Positions 24,536-35,842 of a stretch of DNA of 64,000 nt are shown here, piece after piece. The position numbers and the translations under genes are program-made. This DNA is from Halisarca cf. caerulea (lineage: Eukaryota; Porifera; Demospongiae; Chondrillida; Halisarcidae). Numbering within the stretch: position 1 is the stretch's first letter; each line of letters starts with the position of its first letter. Location of the stretch: positions 276,901 through 340,900 of the forward strand of contig CAUJGJ010000277.1 of assembly GCA_963170055.1 (NCBI GenBank), in the 5' to 3' direction. The notes beneath the pieces were generated by a model. It saw nothing but the letters and a program-made list of their open reading frames with translations. It was not told the origin of the DNA and searched no databases.

Positions 24536-25070
24536 ATTGAGTGTGTGTTATTCTCTCCACATTGAGTGATGTGTTCTCTGTAGATTGAGTGTGTGTTCTC
24601 TCCACATTGAGTGTGTGTTCTCTCTACATTGAGTGGTGTGTTTTCTCCACATTGAGTGGTTCTCTCTACATTGAATGGTGTGTTCTCTCCACATTGAATG
24701 GTGTGTTCTCTGTACATTGAGTGGTGTGTGCACTCTAAATTACTGCATGGTGTTCTCTCTACATTGAGTGTGTGTTCTCTATACATTGAGTGTGTGTTCT
24801 CTCCACATTGAGTGTGTGTTCTCTCTACATTGAGTGTGTGTTCTCTATGCATTGAGTGTGTGTTCTCTGTACATTGAGTGTGTGTTCTCTATACATTGAG
24901 TGTGTGTTCTCTCCACATTGAGTGTGTGTTCTCTCTACATTGAGTGTGTGTTCTCTATGCATTGAGTGTGTGTTCTCTGTACATTGAGTGTGTGTTCTCT
25001 CTACATTGAGTGGCCGTGTTCTCTGTACATTGAGTGTGTGTTCTCTCTACATTGAGTGATGTGTTCTGAG
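24536..25070. repeat. about 22-bp minisatellite, right part
   Basis: Continuation of the 23337-23763 array after the MITE, about 24 further copies. From 25071 to 25294 I see only unremarkable sequence. Confidence 0.93.
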
Positions 25071-25294
25071 ACTCTTTATATGTCTTTCTATGGCTATCCT
25101 GGTTAAAGATACTAGATAAAGAAAATAAGGTGGTTTCTAAAAGCCAAAAATGTGTACAAAAATAGTGGTATCAAGGACACATTGTACTATACTAGCCTTT
25201 ACTTACTGTAACATGTGGTACCAACACTGTGGCCTCATATATGCAAGGGAACACCACATTTACATTTGTAATGGCAGTCTGAAAACTAGTCTGA

Positions 25295-25877
25295 GTCCAT
25301 ACTATAGAGTCCGTACCACAGAATCTGTACCATTGAGTCTGTACCATAGAGTCTGTACCATTGAGTCCGTACCATAGAGTCTGTACCATAGAGCCTGTAC
25401 TGTTGAGTCCGTACCGTTGAGTCTGTACCGTTGAGTCCGTACCGTTGAGTCCGTACCATTGAGTCCATACCATAGAGACCTTACCATAGAGTCTGTACCA
25501 TAAAGTCCGTACCATAGAGTCCGTACCATAGAGTCCGTACCATAGAGTCCGTACCATAGAGTCCGTACCATTGAGTCCGTACCATTGAGTCTGTACCATT
25601 GAGTCTGTACCATTGAGTCTGTACCATTGAGTCTGTACCATTGAGTCCGTACCATAGAGTCTGTACCATTGAGTGTGTACCATAGAGTCCCTACCATAGA
25701 GTCTGTACCATTGAGTCTGTACCATAGAGTCCGTACCATAGAGTCCGTACCATGGAGTCTGTACCATAGAGTCTGTACCATTGAGTCCGTACCATAGAGT
25801 CTGTACCGTTGAGTCCGTACCATAGAGTCCGTACCATAGAGTCCGTACCATTGAGTCCGTACCATAGAGTCCATACC
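25295..25877. repeat. 14-bp minisatellite (accatagagtccgt), about 41 copies
   Basis: The unit length of 14 bp is clear from the run of gtaccatagagtcc repeats, with T/A, C/T and G variants. Three units make 42 bp, so repeat-only frames of up to 238 codons stay open on the minus strand. None is a plausible gene. Confidence 0.95.
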
Positions 25878-25967
25878 ACAGATGGCACCAATGTGAAGAG
25901 TTGGCCATTATGAAACCATTTGAGTTTCACAGCAAAGGGTTTGAAATTTATATATGGGATTTGTATG

Positions 25968-26218
<251 letters not shown>

Positions 26219-26292
26219 ATGCATGATTAAACAGCTTCAAAGCAATTATGAACACTACAGCCACACTCCATGTAGCATACTATGCACTTAAG

Positions 26293-26463
26293 ATAAGGGT
26301 TGCACCCATGGGAAGAACTATAGGAGAGAAAGGTGGTCTAAGACCAAATTTCGGGTCAATACTGCAATTGTCACAGAAGCAAGCTTACTCTTGATATACA
26401 AATTACACTCGAATCAATAAATTTCTTAGTGCAACCGTTTCACTTGATATAAGGGTTGCACCC
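26293..26463 (+). repeat. 15-bp direct repeat upstream of GTF2F1
   Basis: ataagggttgcaccc occurs at 26293-26307 and again at 26449-26463. This is the last notable sequence before the GTF2F1 start codon 93 bp downstream. It may be a duplicated promoter element or the footprint of a 141-bp insertion. Confidence 0.5.
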
Positions 26464-26555
26464 GCCACTATGCCTGAACTAGGCTAGGGGTGAAGGCGGC
26501 CTTCGGCTAGTCTGACCATAGGCTTGTCCGTCTTGCACGCAAGCCTTCCGTCAAA

Positions 26556-28363
26556 ATGGCTGCGAAAGAGACGAATAAAATGTATCGTGTACGAATGACG
26601 AGGTAGGTTGCTGCAGCTGTAGGGTGTTGCTTGCATGACTGTGATTTGATTTTTCAACAGAGGTGACACCAAAAAGTTTTATTTGATGCGCTTTAAACAG
26701 CTTGTGGATCTGGGACAGTTGGTCCAGGTGTGTGACCATTGACACTCGACCCTACACCGTAGATGGTTAGCTATGTGTACGCTTATGACATTATAGCCTA
26801 CACTGGGACGACTAGAGCTGGAGAGCGAAACACCAGGAAGTCAGCCCACTCAGGGGGAAGGTAGTGAATTCGGACGGAAAAGACGAGAAGATGCACGATT
26901 AAAGAAGAGAGGTTACGATATTCGTCCGCTACAGCCTGAGGATTTACCTTGGGAGTTGAGGGAAAACAAGAAAGATGGCAAAAAGTGAGGGTAACTCAGC
27001 AACAGGTCGGCTCTCGTTTAGCCTAGTCGCAATATTAATTGTCGGTCCATGTATACGTTTACCCTATACCCCGTGTTCTAGCATAGGTTCTAGGCTAGGT
27101 CTTTTAATTCGGATCATTATTATCCTACTGCGTTTGAATATGTTTCCTCCTTGTGTTTATAACTTCTGTTCACAGTACTTACTTTAGGTTTCCTAAGATT
27201 TTGGTCCTTGTTGCTCTGTGTTTTACATGGTGTGATTTGATTTCCTAATCGTGCAGATTCAGCGGACGTAAAGAGGGCGGAGTGAATATGAGCTCTTCAT
27301 ACTTTATGTTATGTCAATGTGCTGATGGGGCATTTGAAGCACATCCAGTGAGTAGCTGGTATGATTTCAATCCAGTTATAAAGCACAACACGTTCACTGC
27401 CGAAGAAGCAGAAGAGAAATACCTGATGAAGAACAAAACCCTAAATTACTTCTCCTTAATGTTGAGCAAAAAAATGCAATCGAAAATGACAGGAGATGAC
27501 GAGGCAGGGACCTCCCACAGTAGCTTGCTAATCACAGGTGATGAAGCTTCAGCTAATTGGTCTGAGGATTCAGACAGAGAAGAGGTCAACACAGAAAGAA
27601 GTAAGTTTTGTTCCATGTTGGTTTAACTTACTAATATAGTGTTGTGGTCTAATGTTGGTTTATAGTGTTGTGGTATGATGTGTTCATTTGTATTGCAGAA
27701 AGTAAAGGGGAGAAAGTCAAACGTTCTGTTAGAAAGTCTAAAAAGGCTTTCCAGTCTACTGAAAGTGCTAGTGATGGTGATACCACTGATGAAGGAGAAA
27801 TGGAGTCTTGTGAGGTAGACTACATCTCAGACAGCTCAGAGTCTGATTCTAGCAATCAAGACATGGATAAAATGATGGAAGATGCCAGACAGAAGACAAA
27901 GGATGACAGTGAAGAAGAGGAGTCTGATAGTACTCAAGATGAAAGGGAGCTGACAGAAGAAGGCAAGGAACTAAATGCCCTTATCAAGAAACAGAACTTG
28001 GTACCTGGATCTGGTGATGAGCTTGATGATGATCCTGACACCATGGCTCATGATGAATTTATAGGAACTACAACCTCAACATCTACTAAAAGGGCACTAG
28101 AAAAGGACAGTGTTTTGCAAGTTGAACCAGAGTCGAAGCGTTTCCACACGGACAGCAATCCATCTACTATTGACAAGGAAGAGGTTATATATTATTTGAA
28201 GCGTAAACCAATTTTTACTAAAGATTTGGTTCGGAAATTTTGCAAAAAGAAACCTGGCATGAACAAAAGTCAAGTACTGAAAGCCCTTGAAAAGATTATT
28301 TCAAGCTTGTCAGTTGAGAAGACTAAGCGTGAAGGAAAGGTTTATCTTTCCCTCAGATCATAG
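26556..28363 (+). CDS. GTF2F1: TFIIF alpha subunit (RAP74)
   Basis: Five exons (26556-26602, 26661-26727, 26797-26984, 27257-27600, 27699-28363) join in phase to 436 aa; the human protein is 517 aa. TFIIF binds RNA polymerase II and acts in initiation and elongation in the nucleus. The N-terminal half forms the triple-barrel dimerisation domain (KKFYLMRF, then GSEFGRKRREDARLKK and ADGAFEAHPVSSWYDF, then TAEEAEEKY, about residues 20-145). The middle is acidic and low-complexity, and the C-terminus is the winged-helix domain (IYYLKRKPIFTKDLVRKFCK) that contacts FCP1 and TFIIB. The start sits in a TCAAAATGGCTGC context. The gene converges on LMAN2, with 77 bp between stop codons. Confidence 0.95.
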
Positions 28364-28373
28364 TGGACACATA

Positions 28374-28379
28374 TTTATT
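28374..28379 (-). terminator. AATAAA polyadenylation signal, LMAN2
   Basis: A canonical AATAAA on the minus strand lies 62 bp past the LMAN2 stop and only 10 bp past the GTF2F1 stop on the other strand. Cleavage would fall inside the last GTF2F1 exon, so the two transcripts should overlap at their 3' ends. Confidence 0.6.
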
Positions 28380-28440
28380 TACTTTACCAGTAATGTAATA
28401 ATCATTCATTGACAATTATAATAATAAGCACTATCATAAT

Positions 28441-31156
28441 TCAGTAAAATCGCTTCCTAGCTTGCTCTTGCCTCTTAGCATAGACAAAATATCCAATACC
28501 TCCACCAATCACTAGCAACACAGCCAACCCAAACAGGACTTTGACAAGGAACCAACTTCGATGGCCTAGTGCTGGCCTGACATCATCGACATGCTCTGTG
28601 GAGTACATATAGAGCCAGTGAATAACACTACGCCGCTACTAGTGTTGTGGACAAACCTCGTGGGGCTTCTGCACTGTCGGCGTGAGGCACAGCTGTCTCC
28701 CACTCCTGTGTATAGGAACCAAAAGTGAGCAATGCCAGAAAATGAAACTAGTGTGAAGGGGACTTACTGGATTTTCACCCTGGTCAACATCAAATACTCG
28801 AATGTTTATTATGTCATGGTTGTCTGCCAAATCACCAGTGGCCGCAGACACACCAAAATAATATCCAGTTGGAAGGTAGACATCTGCAGCTGTGAAGCAC
28901 TCATTCCAGTCATTATCACCATCCACACTGGTGTAGATCTGAGTTAAAAGAAGCAATTAAATTGTACCTATCTGTACACACACACACAGTATACATGGTA
29001 CAGTAGACTCCCCCCACCCACACACAGTACACATGGTACAGTAGACCCCCCCCCCCCCACACAGTACACATGGTACAGTAGACCTCCCCACACACACACA
29101 GTACACATGGTACAGTAGACCTCCCCACACACACACAGTACACATGGTACAGTAGACCCCCCCACCCACACAGTACACATGGTACAGTAGACCTCCCCAC
29201 CCATACACAGTACACATGGTACAGTAGACCCCGCCCCCCCCCCCCCACACAGTACACATGGTACAGTAGACCTCCCCACCCACACACAGTACACATGGTA
29301 CAGTAGACTCCCTCCCACACACAGTACACATGGTACAGTAGACCCCCCCACCCACACAGTACACATGGTACAGTAGACCTCCCCACCCATACACAGTACA
29401 CATGGTACAGTAGACCCCGCCCCCCCCCCCACACAGTACACATGGTACAGTAGACCTCCCCACCCACACACAGTACACATGGTACAGTAGACTCCCTCCC
29501 ACACACAGTACACATGGTACAGTAGACCCCCCCACCCACACAGTACACATGGTACAGTAGACCCCGCCCCCCCCCACACACAGTACACATGGTAAAGTAG
29601 ACCTCCCCACACACACACAGTACACATGGTACAGTAGACCCCCCCCCCCCCCACACACACAGTACACATGGTACAGTAGACCTCCCCACCCACACACAGT
29701 ACACATGGTACAGTAGACCTCCCCACCCACACACAGTACACATGGTACAGTAGACCCCTCCCACCCACACATAGTACACATGGTACAGTAGACCTCCCCA
29801 CACACACAGTACACATGGTACAGTAGACCCCTCCCACCCACACATAGTACACATGGTACAGTAGACCCCCCCCCCACCCACACACAGTACACATGGTACA
29901 GTAGACCCCCCCCCCCCACACACAGTACACATGGTACAGTAGACCTCCCCACCCACACACAGTACACATGGTACAGTAGACCTCCCCACCCACACACAGT
30001 ACACATGGTACAGTAGACCCCTCCCACCCACACATAGTACACATGGTACAGTAGACCTCCCCACACACACAGTACACATGGTACAGTAGACCCCTCCCAC
30101 CCACACATAGTACACATGGTACAGTAGACCCCCCCCCACCCACACACAGTACACATGGTACAGTAGACCCCCCCCCCCCCACACACAGTACACATGGTAC
30201 AGTAGACCCCGCCCCCACACACAGTACACATGGTACAGTAGACCTCACACACATACACAACAGAACTCACAGATAACACTTTGTCTATATAAGATACTAT
30301 TACAAATGTGTCATGATCCCTAGCTCGGAACTTGGAATGACAGCCATTTATTTGTCCATGAGTTCCATCCCTATCATGGTCATAATGAACACTTCCATTA
30401 TTCACCATTGTTGAGATAAAGGGATGGTCGTGCTGCAAGAAGAACATGAAAGTAAACAACGGAACATTATTTCAGCTGTATAGCACCCACCTCATGGGGG
30501 CCATTTTGGTTACTGTAAGTATCAAAAAATATACCCAGCCCAGTGAAGTGGTCTCGGCTTCCAAAAACAGGTCCTAAACATTGTTAAAATGAGATATAAT
30601 TTGTACTTCCACATGCACCGCCTGCTGGTTGCTAACCGTCCATTCCTCTGTCCTTGGTGTACCACAAAGCAAACCCATCTCCATAAAGCAGATCACCTGA
30701 ACCATGAACAGCAAAGTGGACAGACACCTCCCAGTTGTGCATGGTAACCGGCTAACAAATATTCGAGAAGAGAAATAACAATTCAAAGCAGATCATCGAC
30801 AAAACGCGCCTGAAACCACGTACCACTCTATTCCATATAGAACCTCTTTTACTTTGCCTATCCGGTGTCAACCTCACGAACTCCGGAGTAACAACTGTTG
30901 AACCGTACATGTCCCAGTTATGGCCTGAAAAGGTACACACAATCATAGTAAACCACCAGTGGTCCATCACCCCGGCATATCCGACCTCACTGCTCTCCGC
31001 CCAACACAACTTACTTGTGTAAGGTTTCAGCAAAGAGTAATCTCGCTCAAAGTATGCGTCGTCGAGCTCATCCGGAATGTTGGCAAGCGTTAATAAAGCC
31101 GCTGTCCAATAATACGACAGAAAAACAACCAACTTCAACATTGCCCATGACGCCAT
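28441..31156 (-). CDS. LMAN2: VIP36-type L-type lectin, cargo receptor of the early secretory pathway
   Basis: Eight exons on the minus strand (31156-31015, 30924-30824, 30751-30637, 30573-30491, 30432-30271, 28938-28768, 28705-28657, 28595-28441) give 325 aa in phase. They encode a signal peptide (MLKLVVFLSYYWTAALL), the legume-lectin-like domain (SLLKPY, VRLTPDRQSKRGSIWN, YGDGFALWYTKDR, GIFFDTYSN, DHDTF, LPTGYYFGVSAATGDLADNH), a stalk, one membrane helix (LFGLAVLLVIGGGIGYFVYA) and a cytosolic tail ending KRFY, the di-aromatic ER-exit signal of VIP36. The family binds high-mannose N-glycans. LMAN2 and LMAN2L cannot be told apart here. The start is chosen at 31156 because of signal-peptide position and the TTTAAAATGGCG context; an in-frame ATG at 31192 directly follows the PYROXD2 stop. 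Confidence 0.93.
28977..30262. repeat. about 35-bp minisatellite in LMAN2 intron 5
   Basis: Roughly 35 copies of cacagtacacatggtacagtagacc plus a C-rich spacer of variable length. The array fills nearly all of the 1332-bp intron and starts 8 bp from the exon 5 donor. Other LMAN2 introns are 63-228 bp. Frames of 430-500 codons across it are translated repeat. Confidence 0.95.
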
Positions 31157-31192
31157 TTTAAACCCAATGTCACGTGCAAACCAGTTTGTCAT

Positions 31193-34100
31193 TCAAAGGT
31201 CATCTAATACAGCTCCAGCACAAATTCGTCCGGAAGAGCCCATAACCCCGCCTCCTGTAAGAGCGGGAAGAACTGTGATGGAAGAAAACTTGAGAACAGT
31301 TGAATGCTGTGTAGCTCACCAGGATGTGTTCCACTTCCACATAAGTAGAGTCCTCTGAGTGGAGTCCGGTAGCTCCAGGGGGAAGGGGTTGGCCGGCACA
31401 GATACAGCTGGTCCAAACTCATTGCTCCATGAAAAATATTCTAAAAAGGAACAAATGCATTTTGCCAAAGAACATTTTATTAGGGTCCAAGATGACCTAC
31501 CCCTCCAGTCAAACCAAAGATGTCTTCTAAATCTTTGGGTACCAGAATATCCCTCTCAATGACAAGCTTTCTGAAGCCAGGGGTGTATTCCTCAATGACA
31601 TCAAACACTAATAGGAAAAACTGAGAATCTTAGAATACTGACAATAGAAAAACTCCCTGCACAAACACTTCACCTCTGTCACAGTAGCTGTTCTTGTTCT
31701 CTTGTGTCCACTCTCCAGTGGACAGTTCATATGGTGTGTACTGAGTGAATAGGGACACCACATGACACCCTGGAGGGGCTAACGTGGGGTCCAGAGAAGA
31801 CGGGATTGTCATTTCAATAAAGGGCCTACATCCACAGATGACAGGTACAGACTATGGTAGAGTAGGCATGGTGAAAGAATCATTGAACAAATTAACAGGA
31901 GAGCATGGTGGGTGGGTGGACTATGGTAGGTGGGATGGGTGGAGTCATGACCATATATTGGTCCAGATTGGTGGTACACACACCTTTGAGAAGGTATCTT
32001 CCTGTTAGCTCCATCCAGATAGGCATCATGAATTGATTGGAGAGACTCGCAGCCGAGGTGTATGGTGGCCCGGTGATGTGGGGCAGGGTTGGCTGACTCA
32101 TTAGGCACAGCTGTGAAGTTGGGTAGTCCAGACAATGCAACTTGAGAAAGGAAAAGTATATATACACACACAAGTGTAAGGACTGACTGGTAGGCCTTGA
32201 TTTGCAAGGACTTACCATTGATTTTGGTAACACCGCTCGAATAGTCTATTGATTCAATTTCCTTCCTGAAGTCTTCCGGAAGAGAATCCTGTACACATAC
32301 AATCCAACAAAAACATCCCATCAACTTCTACACCATCTCCTCAACTACCACACCATCCCCTCAACTACCACACCATCCCCTCAACTACCACACCATCCCC
32401 TCAACTACCACACCATCCCCTCAACTACCAAAGCCTCCCCTCCACTACCACACCATCCCCTCAACTACCACACCATCCCCTCAACTACCACACCATCCCC
32501 TCAAAAACCACAGCCTCCCCTCAACTATGACATCACCTTCACAACAAATCCAACTATTACACCCTCACTCTGACACACCCTCACTCCTCCCCAACAGAAC
32601 ATACCTTTGTCAATAGGTCCAAAAAGGTGACCTTTGGTGTAGCATTTGACAGAACAACTTTTGATTTAATTTCTTTTCCATTGTCTAAGACCACACCCTC
32701 TGCCTTTCCATCATTCACTAGGACAGACTTTACAGGCTATAGAAAAACTACATAATGCAATTGAACATATTACAACATCATAAACATACCAACTCAGTGT
32801 GTATTTGCACACCAACAGATCTTGCATAATTAGCAATGGCTTCAGACACAGCTCCCATGCCACCTTCAACATATGCCCAGCTGTTGAGTTTCCCATCCAA
32901 TTCACCCATAACATGATGGAGGAGCACATAGCTGGATGGAAAACATGATGGAGGAGCACACAGGTGGATGGAAAATATGATGGAGGAGCACACAGGTGGA
33001 TGGAAAATATGATGGGGGAGCACATAGCTGAATGGAACAATGATGGAGGAGCTGGATGGAAAACATGGGGGAGGAACACACAGGTGGATGGAAAACATGG
33101 GGCAGGAGCACAAACAGAACAAATGCCCGTAGTCCTAGATTCTACCATTTCATGATATATCGTGAGTATCGTGGCCTCAACCGTGGCAACACTACTTGGT
33201 ATATCGCACACACACACACACACACACACCACATAATGACACTGAAAACAACATAACACTAACCTGCTGCCAGGGCTATAGGGACTGACCATTGCACCAA
33301 TAACACTGTCACTTGCTAAAGTTGCCTTCAAAGGTTCAGATTCAAACCAGCGATTCAAGAGTTTGCTGGCTGGGCCAGTCAAGACTTCCCAAAATGTAGG
33401 GATGTCTGAAACCACACTAGATCCAGTTTTCATAAGGCTGACCATAGAACCAAGTGATGACCTCAGGTCAGGCAATCGTACATATCTAACTGACTCTCTG
33501 AGACGCACAGGATCAAAAGGTGCTCCATCCAACAACAGCTCAATAGACTTGGCTGCAAGGTGTATCACCAAAATTCAATATAGTCACTCCCACAAGTGGG
33601 TTTACACAAAGCTGAAAGACCTACCAATCTTCTTCATGAAGGACATGTACTGAAAATACACGCTAGCATCCTTCTCTGAAAACTGTGCGATCTCTTTTAA
33701 AGTTTTCTGCTTGCTGTTCCACAAAGTCAGGGATTTACTGCTGCGAGCCAATGGCGTGAAAGATTCGGGATCTCGGAAATATAATTTAAGTCCATTTCGC
33801 TACAGAAGGCAAAGGATCGGAGAAGGAAAAGAAGCAAACTTTACATTCGATACTCCAACCTCTCACGATCCAGATGGACTATGCACAAAATTCCAAGATG
33901 GAACAACAGTACCTTCAGTTCTAAATCTGATATAATTTGTGGACGTAAAAGGCTGAGCAAATACGAAGCACGAGAAAATTTGAATCCTAAATGAACATAA
34001 GAACACATCCCTAGTTAATACCAAATCAAAGTGTCTTTGTAAGCACAGTTAGATTACCAGGAACTAGCTCTTCTGTTACTGCAGCTCCTCCGATCAAATA

Positions 34101-34379
34101 TCTTTTCTCAAAAACGGCAACCTTCAGACCAGCTTTTCCCAGATAAGCAGCCTATGTAGAGCGAAGTAGAATAAAAAAGGAAGAAAATTGACAAGCCGTA
34201 AATCATTCGATGGGTAAGTAGACTAAAAGTATGCATACTGCAATCAAGCCATTATGCCCTCCACCAATAACAACTGCATCGAAAACACCATTAAATGAGC
34301 CGGTAGTTCTGCGCCGAACAAATCTTCGTGCGCAAGTACTAGTACTAGTCCGAGTACTGGTCAGTGCACGAGCAGCCAT
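31193..34379 (-). CDS. PYROXD2: PYROXD2, pyridine nucleotide-disulphide oxidoreductase domain protein
   Basis: Thirteen exons (34379-34239, 34151-34058, 33986-33913, 33799-33625, 33552-33264, 32931-32790, 32736-32605, 32288-32216, 32140-31984, 31825-31674, 31607-31501, 31440-31320, 31254-31193) join in phase to 572 aa, against about 581 in human. The FAD-binding Rossmann motif is [14 protein letters not shown] (about residues 33-46). Further family blocks are [63 protein letters not shown] and [19 protein letters not shown] near the C-terminus. The family is a phytoene-desaturase-like flavoprotein, mitochondrial in animals; the Arg/Thr-rich N-terminus fits a transit peptide. It faces the CCDC172-like gene head to head with 68 bp between ATGs, and its stop abuts LMAN2. 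Confidence 0.94.
32326..32525. repeat. 18-bp minisatellite in PYROXD2 intron 7
   Basis: About 11 copies of caccatcccctcaactac in the 316-bp intron between exons 32736-32605 and 32288-32216. Confidence 0.92.
32932..33115. repeat. about 30-bp minisatellite in PYROXD2 intron 5, built from the exon 6 acceptor region
   Basis: Five to six copies of ggatggaaaatatgatggag plus gagcacacaggt. Read on the minus strand, each unit is a copy of the last intron bases plus the first bases of exon 6 (CCATCCAG then CTATGTGCTCCTCCATCATG), so the array repeats the 3' splice site. Confidence 0.85.
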
Positions 34380-34447
34380 TTTGAGACTACGTCGGCTGAC
34401 GGGCGCGATTTAGGAAGCAACGGTGCGCGGGACTTTATTGCGTCAAC
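34380..34447. promoter_or_regulatory. 68-bp bidirectional promoter interval
   Basis: Only 68 bp separate the PYROXD2 ATG (minus) from the coiled-coil gene ATG (plus). No TATA box is visible; the interval is GC-rich (ggctgacgggcgcg). Both transcripts must have very short 5' leaders or start inside each other's first exon. Confidence 0.55.
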
Positions 34448-35594
34448 ATGCTCAATCAACTGTTCGAGGAAATTTCTCATTCAGAAAAACGCTTCAAGGA
34501 GAAAGCCACCAGATTAAAATACTGTAAGTATCTAACTTCAGCCAACCTGGTTCGTTGGTAGCCTCTTGTTTATTGGACGCTTGCCGATAGCAGTTTCAGA
34601 AGAAATAGAATCCGCCAGCCTTCAGCTGAAATTGGTTGGCGATGAAAAGAATCTGTTGCAACTAGAAGTGGAGTCCAAGGCTAAACTTCTTTCAGAGATA
34701 AATGAAGAAGTGTGTGGTAGTAGAATACATCTTTCCCTCTTGAAGCAGCAAAAGGAGAAATTGCTATCGGAAAGAGAAGATGCTCAGCAGCAACTGCAGC
34801 AAATTGTTAAAGATATGGATACAAAACGGTATAGTGTTTTCGTTTTTTTATATGCTTTCTGTACATAATTCGAAACTGGTGCGTTCTTAGATGCAACTTC
34901 CTTGAAAGCATTTCAGATTTTGCTGGAAGATATGGAACCATGACAAAGGTAGCTTGTAGAGATGAACGAGATCGTGAAATGTACTTACTAAATGATCGGA
35001 TTTTATTGCTGAAATCAGGTTAGTTTAGTGTTCTCTATGTCATAGGAACATGCTTTGTTCAAAACGCACACTCTGTCTATTAATTTCCCACACTTAGAAC
35101 TAGAATCTGTGAAGCGAAATAAAGGAGAATTGGCCCTGGTCACTCGTAAAGTTAGTGAAATGAAGGAGGCTGTAGAAACCGAAGGGGTTTTTCTTTGTGA
35201 TGCTATTGCAAGGTGTCAGAAACTGGAAAGTGAACTGCATCAAATGAAACAAGATCATAACCTAGTCACTGCTGATCCAAACATTGTTCAGTTTCAGAAT
35301 GAGCTGGAGCAATATCGACGGCAGACACCAGAAGATTCTTGCAAGACCTTAAAGAAGGAATTAGAGACTGTTCAGCGAGAATACTATAACCATCGCTGGA
35401 AGAAGCAAGCACCATCTGGAAGCCAGCCTGACTATAACTATTTTCCATCTGTGAAGGACTGCAGCAGGCAGCAAGACCTGACTGCAGATGTCCACACAGA
35501 TCTACAGTGGGACATCTTTGAAGATGATGACATTTTCAACTTCCCCTTGGAAACGGAGTCTCGTGCACCTATTACCCACCTCAAATTGAACTGA
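34448..35594 (+). CDS. coiled-coil protein, CCDC172-like
   Basis: Four exons (34448-34523, 34594-34828, 34891-35018, 35098-35594) join in phase to 311 aa. The N-terminus MLNQLFEEISHSEKRFKEKA, the heptad-rich body (SEEIESASLQLKLVG, LSLLKQQKEKLLSEREDAQQ), the segment NFLESISDFAGRYGTMTK and the later KKELETVQREYYN suggest the CCDC172 family, by recalled layout rather than alignment. Coiled coil is predicted over most of residues 20-240, and the C-terminal 60 residues are acidic and low-complexity (WDIFEDDDIFNF). Function is not established; the vertebrate protein is linked to sperm flagella. It faces PYROXD2 head to head and converges with the DOK-like gene. Confidence 0.75.
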
Positions 35595-35703
35595 ATGAAC
35601 TGGACCAGTGGGTTTGTAGCTAGAGTTTCAACCACAACCCATTGGCGATGTTAGTTGTACATGGACTGTATTCTCTACGGCATAATGTACATTGGTCAAT
35701 AGC

Positions 35704-35709
35704 TTTATT
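35704..35709 (-). terminator. AATAAA polyadenylation signal, DOK-like gene
   Basis: AATAAA on the minus strand 134 bp past the DOK-like stop, inside the 248-bp interval between the two convergent stop codons. Confidence 0.6.
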
Positions 35710-35842
35710 TGCATGATACATCAGATTCTATGTAAACTACATAAAAACAGAAGCACGAGTCCCAAAATGTTAACTTGCAATATTAGAATGAAAACTAATA
35801 TTAAATTGAAGCATGTCTCTTGTGCACGTGGCATCAATCTTC

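Noticed and set aside
28916..30459. Minus-strand open frames of 430-500 codons (YHVYCVW-type repeats)
   Set aside because: They are translations of the LMAN2 intron 5 minisatellite in all three frames, between two well-supported exons.
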